Assembly: GCA_013822725.1 (NCBI GenBank)
Contig: PNKX01000004.1
Coordinates: forward strand, 186,001 to 250,000
DNA length: 64,000 nt
Source of the DNA: Pirellula sp.
GTDB taxonomy: Bacteria > Planctomycetota > Planctomycetia > Pirellulales > Lacipirellulaceae
Direction of reading: 5' to 3'
A program made the position numbers and the translations under genes. Positions 16,200 to 24,353 of the stretch are shown one piece after another. Every line of letters begins with the position of its first letter. The stretch's first letter is position 1. The notes below the pieces were generated by a model. The model did not search any database. It had not been told where the DNA came from and saw only the letters and a program-made list of their open reading frames with translations.

Positions 16200-17581
16200 T
16201 CGTCAGGGAACCCCCCCGTCCAAATCTCAGCGCTGCGGTCGTCAGCGAAGCTTTGAGACGATCCGTTAAACCGGAGCGGTATCTCCGTGATCTCGCCCGC
16301 GCGATTCTTCACGCACTTTAGATTGATTGCGCAGCGGTCGTCCGGGTCGGCCTGCAGAATCCAAGCGCTGTCGGCTCCAAATTCCAACTCGCTCGACTCG
16401 CGAAAACTTGCGAGACCGGCGGTTTGCGGCGCGTAGCCGCCTCTGTTCACGGCGGAAATGCCGATCACGCTCCGTCCCTGAGACGCGAGGCGTCGGCAAA
16501 TGTCCATCGCCGCGGTGCACTGCGACCGGGGGTCGTGGCTTCGGTCGGCGTGGTCGAATCGCTGCATGTAATCGAGCACGACGATATCGGCTTCGAAGGC
16601 AGTTGCGCGTTCGGCGAGATTCTCGAGAGTGAACGGCGGCTGCAGGAATTCAAGTCGCGGCGTCAACTCGCGCAACGCGTCGAGACCGGCCTGGATTCGC
16701 GACGTTGCGGAGTCGGGAAAATCGCGGCGTCTCAGCCAACTGTGAGAGACGCCGGTCAAACGCGCCAACTGCCGCAAGAGGAGAGCCTGGGGGGACATTT
16801 CGCAATTTGCGACCAGGACTTTCAAGTCGGATTGGCCCGGCGCCCGCAAGGCGTCGACGACGAGCTGCATGGCGAGGGCGGTTTTTCCGCATGCGGGCGG
16901 GGCGCCGATGAGCGTCACCAGCTCCCGGCCGATCTCCACTTCGCGCAATCGGCTTCCGTGGGACGCGACCTCAAAGCACATTTGCCGCTCGCGGTCGATG
17001 ACGCTCCGCTCGAAGTGATCGAACATCGAAGTTCGATCCGATTTCCGCGATTCGCGATCGGCTGCGAGCACGTTGAGGGCGTTCTGCATTCGCATCGACG
17101 AATCAGACGGGCTGAGCGACTCGAGGTCGCGGCTGGCGTCGTGGAGGATTGAGCGCAACCGCCGCTTGTCCGCTGCGTCGGTCACTAGCTCAGCGAAATA
17201 GGCGGTGTGCCTCGTCGTGACGGCTCGGCAGTCCCCGCTGACCGCCTCGTACACGATTGCGCCGGCGTCGGGCACAGCTGGGCGTGCGGCGTTAGCCACG
17301 CGAACAGTGGTGATGGGTTCGCCGCGGTCGCGGAGCGCTTTCATAACGGCCCAGATTCTGCCGTACGCGGGGTCAGAGAAATGCTCTGGCCTCACTCGCT
17401 CGAAAGCTAAGTCGCGGTTGGCCGTATCGTTGTTTATCTCCGCGATGATCGGCGTTCCGAGCAGAGTTGATTCGGCGGAGTTATCCGGCCGCTTCTCCAC
17501 CGGCGCCGATTGGCGATTCCGACGGTCGCCGCCGGCATTTCCGCGGCCGCCTTGCCGAGTGTTGTTAGTTGCGCCTACCAT
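16196..17581 (-). CDS. DnaB-like replicative helicase of the element
   Basis: 461 aa, close to host DnaB size. The N-terminal domain has the DnaB helical bundle signature (ESTLLGTPIIAEINNDTANR, FSDPAYGRIWAVMKALRDRG). The RecA-like core has Walker A GAPPACGKTA (about residue 220), Walker B ADIVVLDYMQRF, and a sensor-like SVIGISAVNR. The first 30 residues are an extra glycine/arginine-rich tail. The ribosome binding site CAGGAG lies 5 bases from the ATG. It should unwind DNA at the element's origin and suggests autonomous replication after excision. Coupled to the winged-helix gene downstream. Confidence 0.88.
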   Translation of the reverse strand: MVGATNNTRQGGRGNAGGDRRNRQSAPVEKRPDNSAESTLLGTPIIAEINNDTANRDLAFERVRPEHFSDPAYGRIWAVMKALRDRGEPITTVRVANAARPAVPDAGAIVYEAVSGDCRAVTTRHTAYFAELVTDAADKRRLRSILHDASRDLESLSPSDSSMRMQNALNVLAADRESRKSDRTSMFDHFERSVIDRERQMCFEVASHGSRLREVEIGRELVTLIGAPPACGKTALAMQLVVDALRAPGQSDLKVLVANCEMSPQALLLRQLARLTGVSHSWLRRRDFPDSATSRIQAGLDALRELTPRLEFLQPPFTLENLAERATAFEADIVVLDYMQRFDHADRSHDPRSQCTAAMDICRRLASQGRSVIGISAVNRGGYAPQTAGLASFRESSELEFGADSAWILQADPDDRCAINLKCVKNRAGEITEIPLRFNGSSQSFADDRSAEIWTGGFPDE

Positions 17582-17727
17582 GGCGTCTCCTGATTTTGGC
17601 CGGTTCCACTCTGATTGGCGTCGTGGTGGGGCCGGCCTTGTTTATTTGGCGTCCTACTTCGCTTCCTTATTGCGGAGTAGGTAGTCGTTTGAATCGCTTC
17701 GCATGTACCAAAGCAAGAGCCGATCTT

Positions 17728-18021
17728 CTAAATGCCGGCCTTCGCCAACTCGGCGTCCGCCTTGCGAATCGCCGCTTCCCGCTGGCGAGTGGTGCGGATA
17801 GTTGGGAGCGAAGGGCCGCGCTGAGCGGCGGCGGTGGTTCGTTCCACGAATCGCTCGAACGCCTCTTGGGAGGTATAGCGTCGGCCGCCGACGCTATAGG
17901 TCTCAAGCACGACGCCACCGACGCCGCGGCCAGACCAACGCCACGTGGTGCACGTGTTGACGTTTTGCTGCTGCGCCAGTTCGGCGAGGGTCATTCGCCG
18001 CTCGCGGAGTAAATCCGGCAT
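17728..18021 (-). CDS. DUF1580-type helix-turn-helix protein (excisionase-like role possible)
   Basis: 97 aa from ATG 18021, with GGAG 8 bases upstream. It matches the DUF1580 pattern seen in planctomycetes: MTLAELAQQQNVNTCTTWRW (HTH), then GVVLETYSVGGRRYTSQEAF and ERFVERT. This is the architecture of MerR/excisionase-type DNA-binding domains. Lying between the integrase and the helicase, it may control excision or replication; that is inference. It sits just downstream of a clear intrinsic terminator. Confidence 0.8.
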   Translation of the reverse strand: MPDLLRERRMTLAELAQQQNVNTCTTWRWSGRGVGGVVLETYSVGGRRYTSQEAFERFVERTTAAAQRGPSLPTIRTTRQREAAIRKADAELAKAGI

Positions 18022-18033
18022 GTCACACTCCAA

Positions 18034-18070
18034 TAAAAAAGGCCATGCGATCAATTCAATCGCGTGGCCT
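18034..18070 (-). terminator. Rho-independent terminator
   Basis: On the minus strand a stem of about 12 bp with one mismatch (AGGCCACGCGAT / ATCGCATGGCCT) is followed directly by TTTTTT. It would end transcripts coming from the integrase and the 18130-18630 gene before the DUF1580 gene. Confidence 0.85.
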
Positions 18071-18129
18071 GAGTGTGCATTGCGACGCCCCAAACTGCGG
18101 GGGCGCTTTGGTAGATAGTTAGTGCACCT

Positions 18130-18630
18130 TTAGTTTGCGCCCGCCATTGGCGGCGTGTCGGGGCGGTAGTATCCGAGCCTCTGCTTGTTTACGACCAACC
18201 CTATCGCCATTAATTCTTTAATGCCGCCCTTGCGATAGAGCCGGCTCCCTTCTCCGCCACAAACTTCGGCGGCTAGCGCATCTTTTTTAAGGGCTCGGCC
18301 TCCAAGTGCAGCTAGGATGCGGGCCTGAAACGTGTTCGGAACGAAGCCGTCGACAACTGGCGAACGCTTCGGCAAACGTGCATACAACGTCTCGATCAGT
18401 TCGCCCGGGCCGCTGTAATACGCGGCAATTTCCGATTCGCTCGCGTGCTTAGTGCGCAACTCGCGCTCCTCCTCTGGGCTGAAACCAGCGGCCGCGAGGA
18501 TGTGGCGCCACTCGGCATCGGTTTTCGGAAATTCAAAGCCGGTGCGCCGCTTGAACTCTTCATCGAACGCGGCTTCTATCGCGAGCGATGCTTCGTCGGT
18601 GGGAAAGCGAAGTTTGTCTGCGAATGCCAT
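18130..18630 (-). CDS. Hypothetical element protein
   Basis: 166 aa from ATG 18630, with AAAGG about 12 bases upstream; the open frame to 18732 overlaps the spacer to the integrase. The sequence includes KTDAEWRHILAAAGFSPEEE and a C-terminal part (ALKKDALAAEVCGGEGSRLY, then KGGIKELMAIGLVVNKQRLG) that looks like a small winged helix. No catalytic motif is apparent. It lies just after the integrase and before the terminator, so it is likely cotranscribed with it. Confidence 0.6.
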   Translation of the reverse strand: MAFADKLRFPTDEASLAIEAAFDEEFKRRTGFEFPKTDAEWRHILAAAGFSPEEERELRTKHASESEIAAYYSGPGELIETLYARLPKRSPVVDGFVPNTFQARILAALGGRALKKDALAAEVCGGEGSRLYRKGGIKELMAIGLVVNKQRLGYYRPDTPPMAGAN

Positions 18631-18741
18631 TGATGCACTACCTTTCCGATCGAGCCGACCGCCGGCGCCGCGGGGTAGTGCTTCCGCGGTCGCCGGTGGT
18701 CGTGTGCGGGTAATTAAGCCGCGACTCGACAAAGAGAAAAT

Positions 18742-19998
18742 CTAGCCGATTGCCTTCGCCACAGCCAAACCCTTGGCCAGGTCTCTTTCGGCATATATCT
18801 GGCTCACGGCGGCGGAGGCGTGGCCGAGCACGATCTGCGCGGCCTCCAGGCCGAACTCGCGGCGACCTTCCGTCGCCGCGGCGTGGCGGAGTTGATTCGG
18901 CGCCCAGCGGTGAGCCTTCCGCCACTCCTTCAGCTCCAGCTTTTGCTGATTGCTGAGCATCCCCACGCGGATCCCGTCGAGGGTCGTACAGGGGAACGCC
19001 TTATCGCAGGCCCGCGTGATCGCTCGGCGGTACGCGTCGACGGCGTAGGACTCTCCAGGGGACGTGCGGGGCTTCTTGCGGCGATTGCTCCCCGGGGTGT
19101 TGCCGCACGTTGGCGGCGTCGTGCGGGCCGCTGCGCGATCGGCGCGGTGCTTCGCCATCGAATCGCAGGGTCGGAAGCAAAACGCTTCGTGATCGCGAGC
19201 GAGATATCTCAGCAGCACGGCCTGGGCTTGCGGGCCGATGAAGATCACCCGCTCCCGACCGTGGTGCTGGGTTTTGTGCGACTCAGGGCGGTAGAGCCAA
19301 ACGTCGCCGCTCCGGTCGACGTCGCGCGGGCGGAGCATACAAACTTCGGCGGGGCGAGCGCCGGTGAGTCGCTGCAGGCGCACCATATCGGCGACGACGG
19401 CAGGCAGGAACGCCAGCGCGGCGTCGACGGCGTCGTCGGCGACAGGCATGATCGGCGCGGTTTCCCGCGCATCGGTCCGCCCGCGGCGCAACCCTTCCAC
19501 GGTGCCGAGAGCTTCGGCCACCGACGACGGGATCAGTTGCTTTCGCACGCCCCAGCGAAAGAGTCGCCGCACGCGGTTGATCGCGCTGTTGACGTTCCCC
19601 CGGGACCAGCCAACCCCCACCATTTTTCCGCGCAGTGCTTCGAGCCGGATGGGGCCGAACTCAGCGGCGGGGGTGGGGCCGTACAGTTCTCGGAGCGGCT
19701 TATAGGCGGCGCGGAGGGCGCCGATCTCGCCCGTCGGCTTCCCGTCCTTGACGTAGTGCCCCTCGGCAAACTTCCAATAGCGGGCGATAAGCTCGGTGAC
19801 GGTGAGACCGTCGTCGTCGGTCACGAGCGGCTGTCGGCCGTTGGCCAACCATTCGCAGACTAGCCGGTCGTATTGATGCCGGCTGGCTTTAGTCCCGTGG
19901 GGGCCGAGGTAGAAGTCTCGCCCCCCGAGGGTGACGATAGCTTGCCCGCTTCCCCGGTGTTTTCTGTAGCGGGGGAGAGCTTCGATAAGACGCGGCAT
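18742..19998 (-). CDS. int: Tyrosine recombinase / integrase
   Basis: 418 aa. The N-terminal arm-binding part (LIEALPRYRKHRGSGQAIVT, GGRDFYLGPHGT) and a core-binding SAM-like domain are followed by the catalytic domain. Visible catalytic residues are Arg in LTGARPAEVCML, the Leu-Arg-His box in NQLRHAAATEGR, His in VLGHAS, and the Tyr nucleophile in SQIYAERD. The ribosome binding site TAGGAG is present. The gene starts 127 bases from the tRNA 3' end, the usual place for an integrase of a tRNA-inserted element. It should recombine the 44-bp att sites. Confidence 0.95.
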   Translation of the reverse strand: MPRLIEALPRYRKHRGSGQAIVTLGGRDFYLGPHGTKASRHQYDRLVCEWLANGRQPLVTDDDGLTVTELIARYWKFAEGHYVKDGKPTGEIGALRAAYKPLRELYGPTPAAEFGPIRLEALRGKMVGVGWSRGNVNSAINRVRRLFRWGVRKQLIPSSVAEALGTVEGLRRGRTDARETAPIMPVADDAVDAALAFLPAVVADMVRLQRLTGARPAEVCMLRPRDVDRSGDVWLYRPESHKTQHHGRERVIFIGPQAQAVLLRYLARDHEAFCFRPCDSMAKHRADRAAARTTPPTCGNTPGSNRRKKPRTSPGESYAVDAYRRAITRACDKAFPCTTLDGIRVGMLSNQQKLELKEWRKAHRWAPNQLRHAAATEGRREFGLEAAQIVLGHASAAVSQIYAERDLAKGLAVAKAIG

Positions 19999-20122
19999 GG
20001 TGCGGTTCTCCTAGAATCCCCAAACAGCAAACCGGTATGTACCGTTTTGCGTTTCGGAAACAGGCCGCACTGCCGCACGTGGGCAGGTGTCGTAAGTTAC
20101 GACTCAGCAATCAGTTACAAAC

Positions 20123-20166
20123 AGTGGAGGATAACGGGTTCGAACCGATGACCTTTTGGCTGCCAG
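20123..20166 (-). repeat. attR: 44-bp direct repeat overlapping the intact tRNA
   Basis: Identical to 5483-5526. It covers tRNA-Ala from the anticodon loop to the 3' end plus two bases beyond. Here the element has restored the 3' half of the gene. Confidence 0.93.
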
Positions 20167-20197
20167 CCAAACGCTCTCCCAACTGAGCTAATCCCCC
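20125..20197 (-). tRNA. tRNA-Ala (anticodon GGC)
   Basis: 73 nt with a full cloverleaf: acceptor GGGGGAT/ATCCTCC, D stem GCTC/GAGC, anticodon stem TTTGG/CCAAA with loop CTGGCAG, and T loop TTCGAAC. The third acceptor pair is G-U (G3-U70), the alanine identity element. The discriminator is A and CCA is not encoded. The T stem has one U-U mismatch. It is the insertion target of the element. Confidence 0.95.
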
Positions 20198-20661
20198 GTT
20201 GCCGGCAATCCAGTTGCCAGACGATCGAAAGTATCAGGCCATTCCCGGCCTGTCAACGCACCCCGAAGCGGGGTTCTTGGGCCACCGCGACCTTGGATCT
20301 CACAGAAGACCATGGTAGAGCGGCCCGGGTTCGGCTGTGGACCGAACGGCTCATCACTGTAAGTCATCGGTCGCTGACCGGCGCCATTTCCAGCATCGGC
20401 GGGCGCAGCATCGCAACCCGCAGGACGGCTAAACCCGAGCCGCCGTCGACGCTTCCGCGTTCCCCATCCCTACTGGCCGGCAAACTCCGCCTAGCTTAAC
20501 GACTAGAAGGAGATTGGCAGCGTTCCGCACAAGACTCCCGGTCATTCGCACGTCCCGCTTTCGCCGATAGGGAAAGTGAACGCGACCAGGGCGATCGGTA
20601 TAACCGGCGCCTTTTCTCGTCGAGAAGCGGTCGTCGTTCGGCATTCCTGGGGGGGAATCAG
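20198..20661. other. Intergenic, tRNA and BBP7 promoters
   Basis: 464 bases with no credible gene. A 6-bp stem CAGGCC/GGCCTG lies at 20235-20252 upstream of the tRNA. The rest should hold the promoters of the divergent tRNA and outer-membrane protein genes. Confidence 0.4.
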
Positions 20662-21945
20662 ATGCTTTTCACCGCTGCGGCGGGGCGGCGCGCCGCTCTG
20701 CTTTGTCTACTTTCGGCCTTTTCCGGCGTTGCTAACGGACGCGAATGCGACTCGATCGGCTGTGGCGAGCCAGTCTGCGGCCTCGCCGAAGCCTGCGGCG
20801 ACTCCTGCGGCGATTGCTGCACCGGCTCCTGCAAGGGGAACGGCTGCGACCGCTTCTGGCTCCGCGGCGAGTATCTCTACTGGCAAGTTACCGGCGCTGA
20901 GGCGCCGCCATTGGTCACTTCGAGTCCCGAAGGGACGTCGCTGACCACGGCCGGGCGCCTCGATCAGTCGACCACGACAGTCCTGGTCGGCGGCGACGAG
21001 TTGACCGACAAGTGGCAATCGGGCTTCGCCGTCAGCGGCGGCTTCTGGCTCGATCCCTGCAGCGGCCTGGCCGTCATCGGCGACTACTTCCGCATCGGAC
21101 AGAACAGTTTTAATTCGAGTCTCGGTCCTGACGACGACATCATCTACGCGCGTCCTTACTTCAACAGCGAACTTGGCGTCCAAGACGCTCAGATGATCAA
21201 CGTCCCCGACCAGCTTGCGGGCAACGTCCAAGTCCAGAGCAGCAGCCAGTTTCAGGGGGGCGGTCTCGGTTTGGAAAAATGCCTCTGGAGCTGCGGCGAT
21301 CCGACCGATTGCGGCAAGAGCGGCTGGCTCACCGTCGTGGGCGGGTACCGTTATTACCAACATGATTCGTCGCTCCAAATCAACGAAGATCTGATGGTGC
21401 TGGACGGCACGACGACGCCGCTGGTTCCCGGCACGTCGATTCTCTTGGAAGACAAGTTCGGCGCCCGCAACCAGTTTCATGGCGGCGAAATCGGGCTGCA
21501 AGGTCGACGCCAAGAAGGCTTCATCTGGATCGACGGCCTCGCGGCGCTCGCCGTCGGCGGGAACATGCGGGACGTGTCGATCAACGGCGGCACGACGAAC
21601 ACCGTGCCGAGCGCCGGTTCGACTTCCAACCCTGGCGGTCTGTTGACTTCGAGCGAAACCAATATCGGCAATTACAGCGACACGAAGGCGACCGTCATCC
21701 CACGGTTCCGCCTCGGCGTCGGCTGCCAGGTTTCGCAACGGGTCAGCGCTCGGTTCGGTTACAACGTCATCATCTGGAATGACGTGGTGCAAGCAGCCTC
21801 GCAACTCCCGCCAGACTTGGCGACCGACCCGCGCAATCTCCCGCCCGTGCAGGGGGGCGGCGGGTCCCAGCCGGCCAACCCTGGGATGTTCGGCACGACG
21901 GTCGTGGCGCACGGCGCCGATGTGGGATTGGAAGTGACGTTCTAG
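20662..21945 (+). CDS. BBP7-family outer-membrane beta-barrel protein
   Basis: 427 aa with a purine-rich GGGGGGAA site 5 bases before the ATG. Residues 1-26 form a signal peptide. A cysteine-rich segment follows (ECDSIGCGEPVCGLAEACGD), then FWLRGEYLYWQVTG, the typical opening of planctomycete BBP7-like barrels. Glycine-rich amphipathic strands follow (FAVSGGFWLDPCSGLAVIG, WLTVVGGYRYYQH) and the protein ends with VGLEVTF, an outer-membrane type C-terminus. Likely an outer-membrane pore or structural protein. No neighbour suggests a specific cargo. Confidence 0.85.
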   Translation: MLFTAAAGRRAALLCLLSAFSGVANGRECDSIGCGEPVCGLAEACGDSCGDCCTGSCKGNGCDRFWLRGEYLYWQVTGAEAPPLVTSSPEGTSLTTAGRLDQSTTTVLVGGDELTDKWQSGFAVSGGFWLDPCSGLAVIGDYFRIGQNSFNSSLGPDDDIIYARPYFNSELGVQDAQMINVPDQLAGNVQVQSSSQFQGGGLGLEKCLWSCGDPTDCGKSGWLTVVGGYRYYQHDSSLQINEDLMVLDGTTTPLVPGTSILLEDKFGARNQFHGGEIGLQGRRQEGFIWIDGLAALAVGGNMRDVSINGGTTNTVPSAGSTSNPGGLLTSSETNIGNYSDTKATVIPRFRLGVGCQVSQRVSARFGYNVIIWNDVVQAASQLPPDLATDPRNLPPVQGGGGSQPANPGMFGTTVVAHGADVGLEVTF

Positions 21946-22063
21946 CGAACGCGGAACGGCTCAGGCGCCGGTTTGAGATTGGCTATCGGCTAACGGCCGT
22001 CGGCTCTTCGCCAGAAAGCAACAAATCGAACGCGTGTCACCGACGACGCCGACGATTTGCTTC

Positions 22064-22111
22064 TCTGCCAAGTCTGCCAAGTCTGCCAAGTCTGCCAAAG
22101 TTTTTGGCAGA
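22064..22111. repeat. 9-bp tandem repeats ending in a perfect hairpin
   Basis: Four copies of TCTGCCAAG-like units at 22064-22099; the last forms a perfect 9-bp stem with TTTGGCAGA at 22103-22111. A second 9-base array (TTGGCCATG, TCGGCCGTG, TCGGCCACT) lies at 22155-22181. Confidence 0.8.
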
Positions 22112-22370
22112 CATGGAAAACGGACCTATCTAAAAAACGCCTGATTTTACCGAGTTGGCCATGTCGGCCGTGTCGGCCACTGGAGTTTTTGGCCATCTCG
22201 GAGAAAATCGCCCGGAAACTGGGCCGGCGGCGCATATCGCGTGCGCACCCCGTTGCTGGTTGGCGACGGCGTCGGCTTTGGACAAATTCAGTTTTCAAAG
22301 ATCTGATTAGTATTCATCGGTACACTATCATATTGAGTGGCCAATTTCAAGCTGCTCTGAAGTTTTTTTA

Positions 22371-22614
22371 CCGCCAAGGACGCCAAGGACGCCAAGGAAA
22401 TACAGGGAGGGAATTGAACCACGACGGCACAATGGACACGACGGGAAGAAGAAGCGGGAACGCTAAACTTCGCTAATTGGCGCTAACAAATATCCCCATT
22501 GTGAAGACTTAGAGTTGGTTCGTGTTCTTGTTGTCTTGTCTCCTCCGTCGTGCTCGTCGTGTCGTCGTGGTTATCTTTTCCGTATTTCCTTGGCGCTCTT
22601 GGCGTTCTTGGCGG
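22371..22614. repeat. Nested inverted repeat with CGCCAAGGA arms
   Basis: The left arm has three CGCCAAGGA units (22372-22398). The right arm has three units of the reverse complement type (22587-22613). Inside them a second inverted pair (AACCACGACGG.. and ..CGTCGTGGTT) is nested. The same CGCCAAGGA design recurs at 45485-45674. Confidence 0.8.
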
Positions 22615-22697
22615 TTCAATTTGCATGGCTTCGCGGTACTTCCGGGTCAAAGGTATAAACTGTTGACGACGAGACTCGCGACCGATCGAATTGGTCG

Positions 22698-24059
22698 ATG
22701 GATCTCCACGACACTTCTGAGTTGATTCGCAACGCGGCGGCGCGGGCGGCTGCTTATCACGCGAGCCTGAACGCGCGCGGCGTCGCGCCGACGGCCGCAG
22801 CATTGGCTGCGCTGGCGGCGTTTGACGAGCCGTTTCCTGAGGAGCCGACGAGCGCCACGGAGACGCTCGAACTGCTCGATTGCATCGGTTCGCCGGCGAC
22901 GATGGCGACGACGGGCGGTCGGTACTTTGGCTTCGTCAACGGCGCCGTGCTGCCGGGGGCGATGGCGGCTCATATTCTCGCGACGGCATGGGATCAAAAT
23001 GCCGCGCTCTCAGCGATGTCGCCGCTGGCAAGTCGGATCCGGTCGGTCGTCTCGCGCTGGTTGGTCGAGGCGCTCCAGCTTCCCGGCGGGACGGAGGCGA
23101 TGTTCGTCGGCGGGGCGACCGTGTCGAATCTGTGCGGGTTGGCGGCGGGGCGCGATTTCGTGCTGGCTCAGACGGGGTGGGACGCGGCGGGGGACGGGCT
23201 GATTGGCGCGCCGCCGGTCACCGTCGTCGTGGGTGAGCAAGCTCACTCGACGATTGCCAAGTCGCTGTCGATTATCGGACTTGGTCGCAAGCGAGTGACT
23301 GTCGTGCCGACCGACGATCAGGGCCGCATCTTGGCGAGCCAATTGCCGGACGTCGACGGCCCAGTGATCGTCGTCACGCAAGCTGGCGAGTTGAACACCG
23401 GCGCCTTCGATCCGTTCCCTGAAATCATCGATTGGGCTCGGCAGCGAAACAGTTGGGTCCACGTCGATGGGGCCATTGGACTGTGGGCAGCGGCTTCGCC
23501 AGCGCGGCGTCATCTTACCGCTGGCATGGCGGAGGCGGACTCTTGGGCGACCGATGGGCACAAGTGGCTCAACGTTCCGTACGACTCGGGGATCATTCTT
23601 ATTCGCGATGCGGCGCTGTTGCGGCCGACGATGTCGGCCCGCGCCGGCTATCTGCCCGACGGCGATCTCGATCCGATGCATCACACGCCGCAGTCGTCGC
23701 AACGGGCACGGGCCGTCGACGCATGGGCGGCGCTGAGGACGCTTGGTCGCACCGGGCTAGCCGAGTTGGTCGACCGGTGCAGCGACCACGCGCGCCGGTT
23801 TGCAGAAGGACTGCACGCCGCGGGCGTCGAGGTGCTGAACGACGTCGTGATCAATCAGGTGCTGGTCGGCTTTCGCGACGACGCGACGACCGACCGCGTG
23901 ATTGAGCACATCCAGAACTCGGGCGAGTGCTGGTGCGGCGGGACGATGTGGAAAGGTCGCAAGGCGATGCGGATCAGCGTGTCGAGCTGGGCGACGACGG
24001 CGGAGGATGTGGAGCGGGGTTTGGCGGCGATGATCGCGGCGGTGCGGGCTGGCGGGTGA
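22698..24059 (+). CDS. PLP-dependent group II decarboxylase / aspartate aminotransferase-fold enzyme
   Basis: 453 aa. The fold-type I PLP signatures are visible: GGATVSNLCGLAAGRDFVL, the His that stacks on the cofactor in VVGEQAHSTIAKSLSIIGLG, the Asp near NSWVHVDGAIG, and the Schiff-base lysine in SWATDGHKWLNVPYDSG. This is the pattern of the pyridoxal-dependent decarboxylase family (glutamate, aromatic amino acid and related enzymes). The substrate cannot be named. The gene converges on the mutarotase-symporter gene, with a repeat element between them. Confidence 0.85.
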   Translation: MDLHDTSELIRNAAARAAAYHASLNARGVAPTAAALAALAAFDEPFPEEPTSATETLELLDCIGSPATMATTGGRYFGFVNGAVLPGAMAAHILATAWDQNAALSAMSPLASRIRSVVSRWLVEALQLPGGTEAMFVGGATVSNLCGLAAGRDFVLAQTGWDAAGDGLIGAPPVTVVVGEQAHSTIAKSLSIIGLGRKRVTVVPTDDQGRILASQLPDVDGPVIVVTQAGELNTGAFDPFPEIIDWARQRNSWVHVDGAIGLWAAASPARRHLTAGMAEADSWATDGHKWLNVPYDSGIILIRDAALLRPTMSARAGYLPDGDLDPMHHTPQSSQRARAVDAWAALRTLGRTGLAELVDRCSDHARRFAEGLHAAGVEVLNDVVINQVLVGFRDDATTDRVIEHIQNSGECWCGGTMWKGRKAMRISVSSWATTAEDVERGLAAMIAAVRAGG

Positions 24060-24100
24060 CGCAGGCATCGATGTCACAAATACACCCTAAACAATCCGAA

Positions 24101-24303
24101 TTAGCTCCGAAGGAGCGGCATTCAATAGCAAGGGTCGTGAGCCCCTGGTAGGAGACTCGCAAAAAACCGCGCAAGCCCCAACGGGGCGACAGAGCTCTCG
24201 CGATCCCACGAATTGTGCCGCCCCTCCGGGGCTAATGGTTCGACACACCGCCCCCACCAGGGGCTGGCGCCCCTGGCTATTGAATGCCGCCCCATTCGGG
24301 GCT
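24101..24303. repeat. Nested inverted repeat between convergent genes
   Basis: The left part (AGCTCCGAAGGAGCGGCATT, CAATAGCAAGGGTCGTGAGC) is matched by its reverse complement at 24256-24303 (CCCCTGGCTATTGAATGCCG). A second pair of GGGGC-type arms lies inside. The design looks like a dispersed planctomycete repeat. It may also act as a bidirectional terminator. Confidence 0.75.
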
Positions 24304-24353
24304 GATGCGATGGTGCAGTTGCGTAGAGCGAATGTGCGTCATTGAGGGAGGAT

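Larger units (their letters stand above)
5483..20166. mobile_element. Integrative element in tRNA-Ala(GGC), about 14.6 kb
   Basis: The element is bounded by perfect 44-bp repeats 14,640 bases apart. One lies within an intact tRNA-Ala, with a tyrosine integrase starting 127 bases from the tRNA 3' end. The right part encodes integrase, DUF1580 protein, DnaB-type helicase, winged-helix protein and an SSB-tailed protein. The left part encodes cargo, including a giant exported repeat protein. No capsid, portal, terminase, relaxase or type IV secretion gene is visible. It may therefore be a replicating integrated plasmid, a phage satellite, or an element mobilised by helpers. Excision would be predicted to give a 14,640-bp circle and leave one 44-bp copy in the restored tRNA gene. 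Confidence 0.88.
21946..22697. other. Repeat-rich intergenic region
   Basis: About 750 bases without a gene, made largely of short repeats with a 9-base period and nested inverted repeats (listed next). The apparent minus-strand frame with WQTWQTWQTWQ is an artefact of the 9-base repeats. Confidence 0.6.

Noticed and set aside
5483..20166. Complete prophage
   Set aside because: No capsid, portal, terminase, tail or lysis genes were found in the element.
22064..22614. CRISPR-like array of short repeats
   Set aside because: The units are 9 bases, directly adjacent and without spacers, and they form hairpins; no cas genes are nearby.
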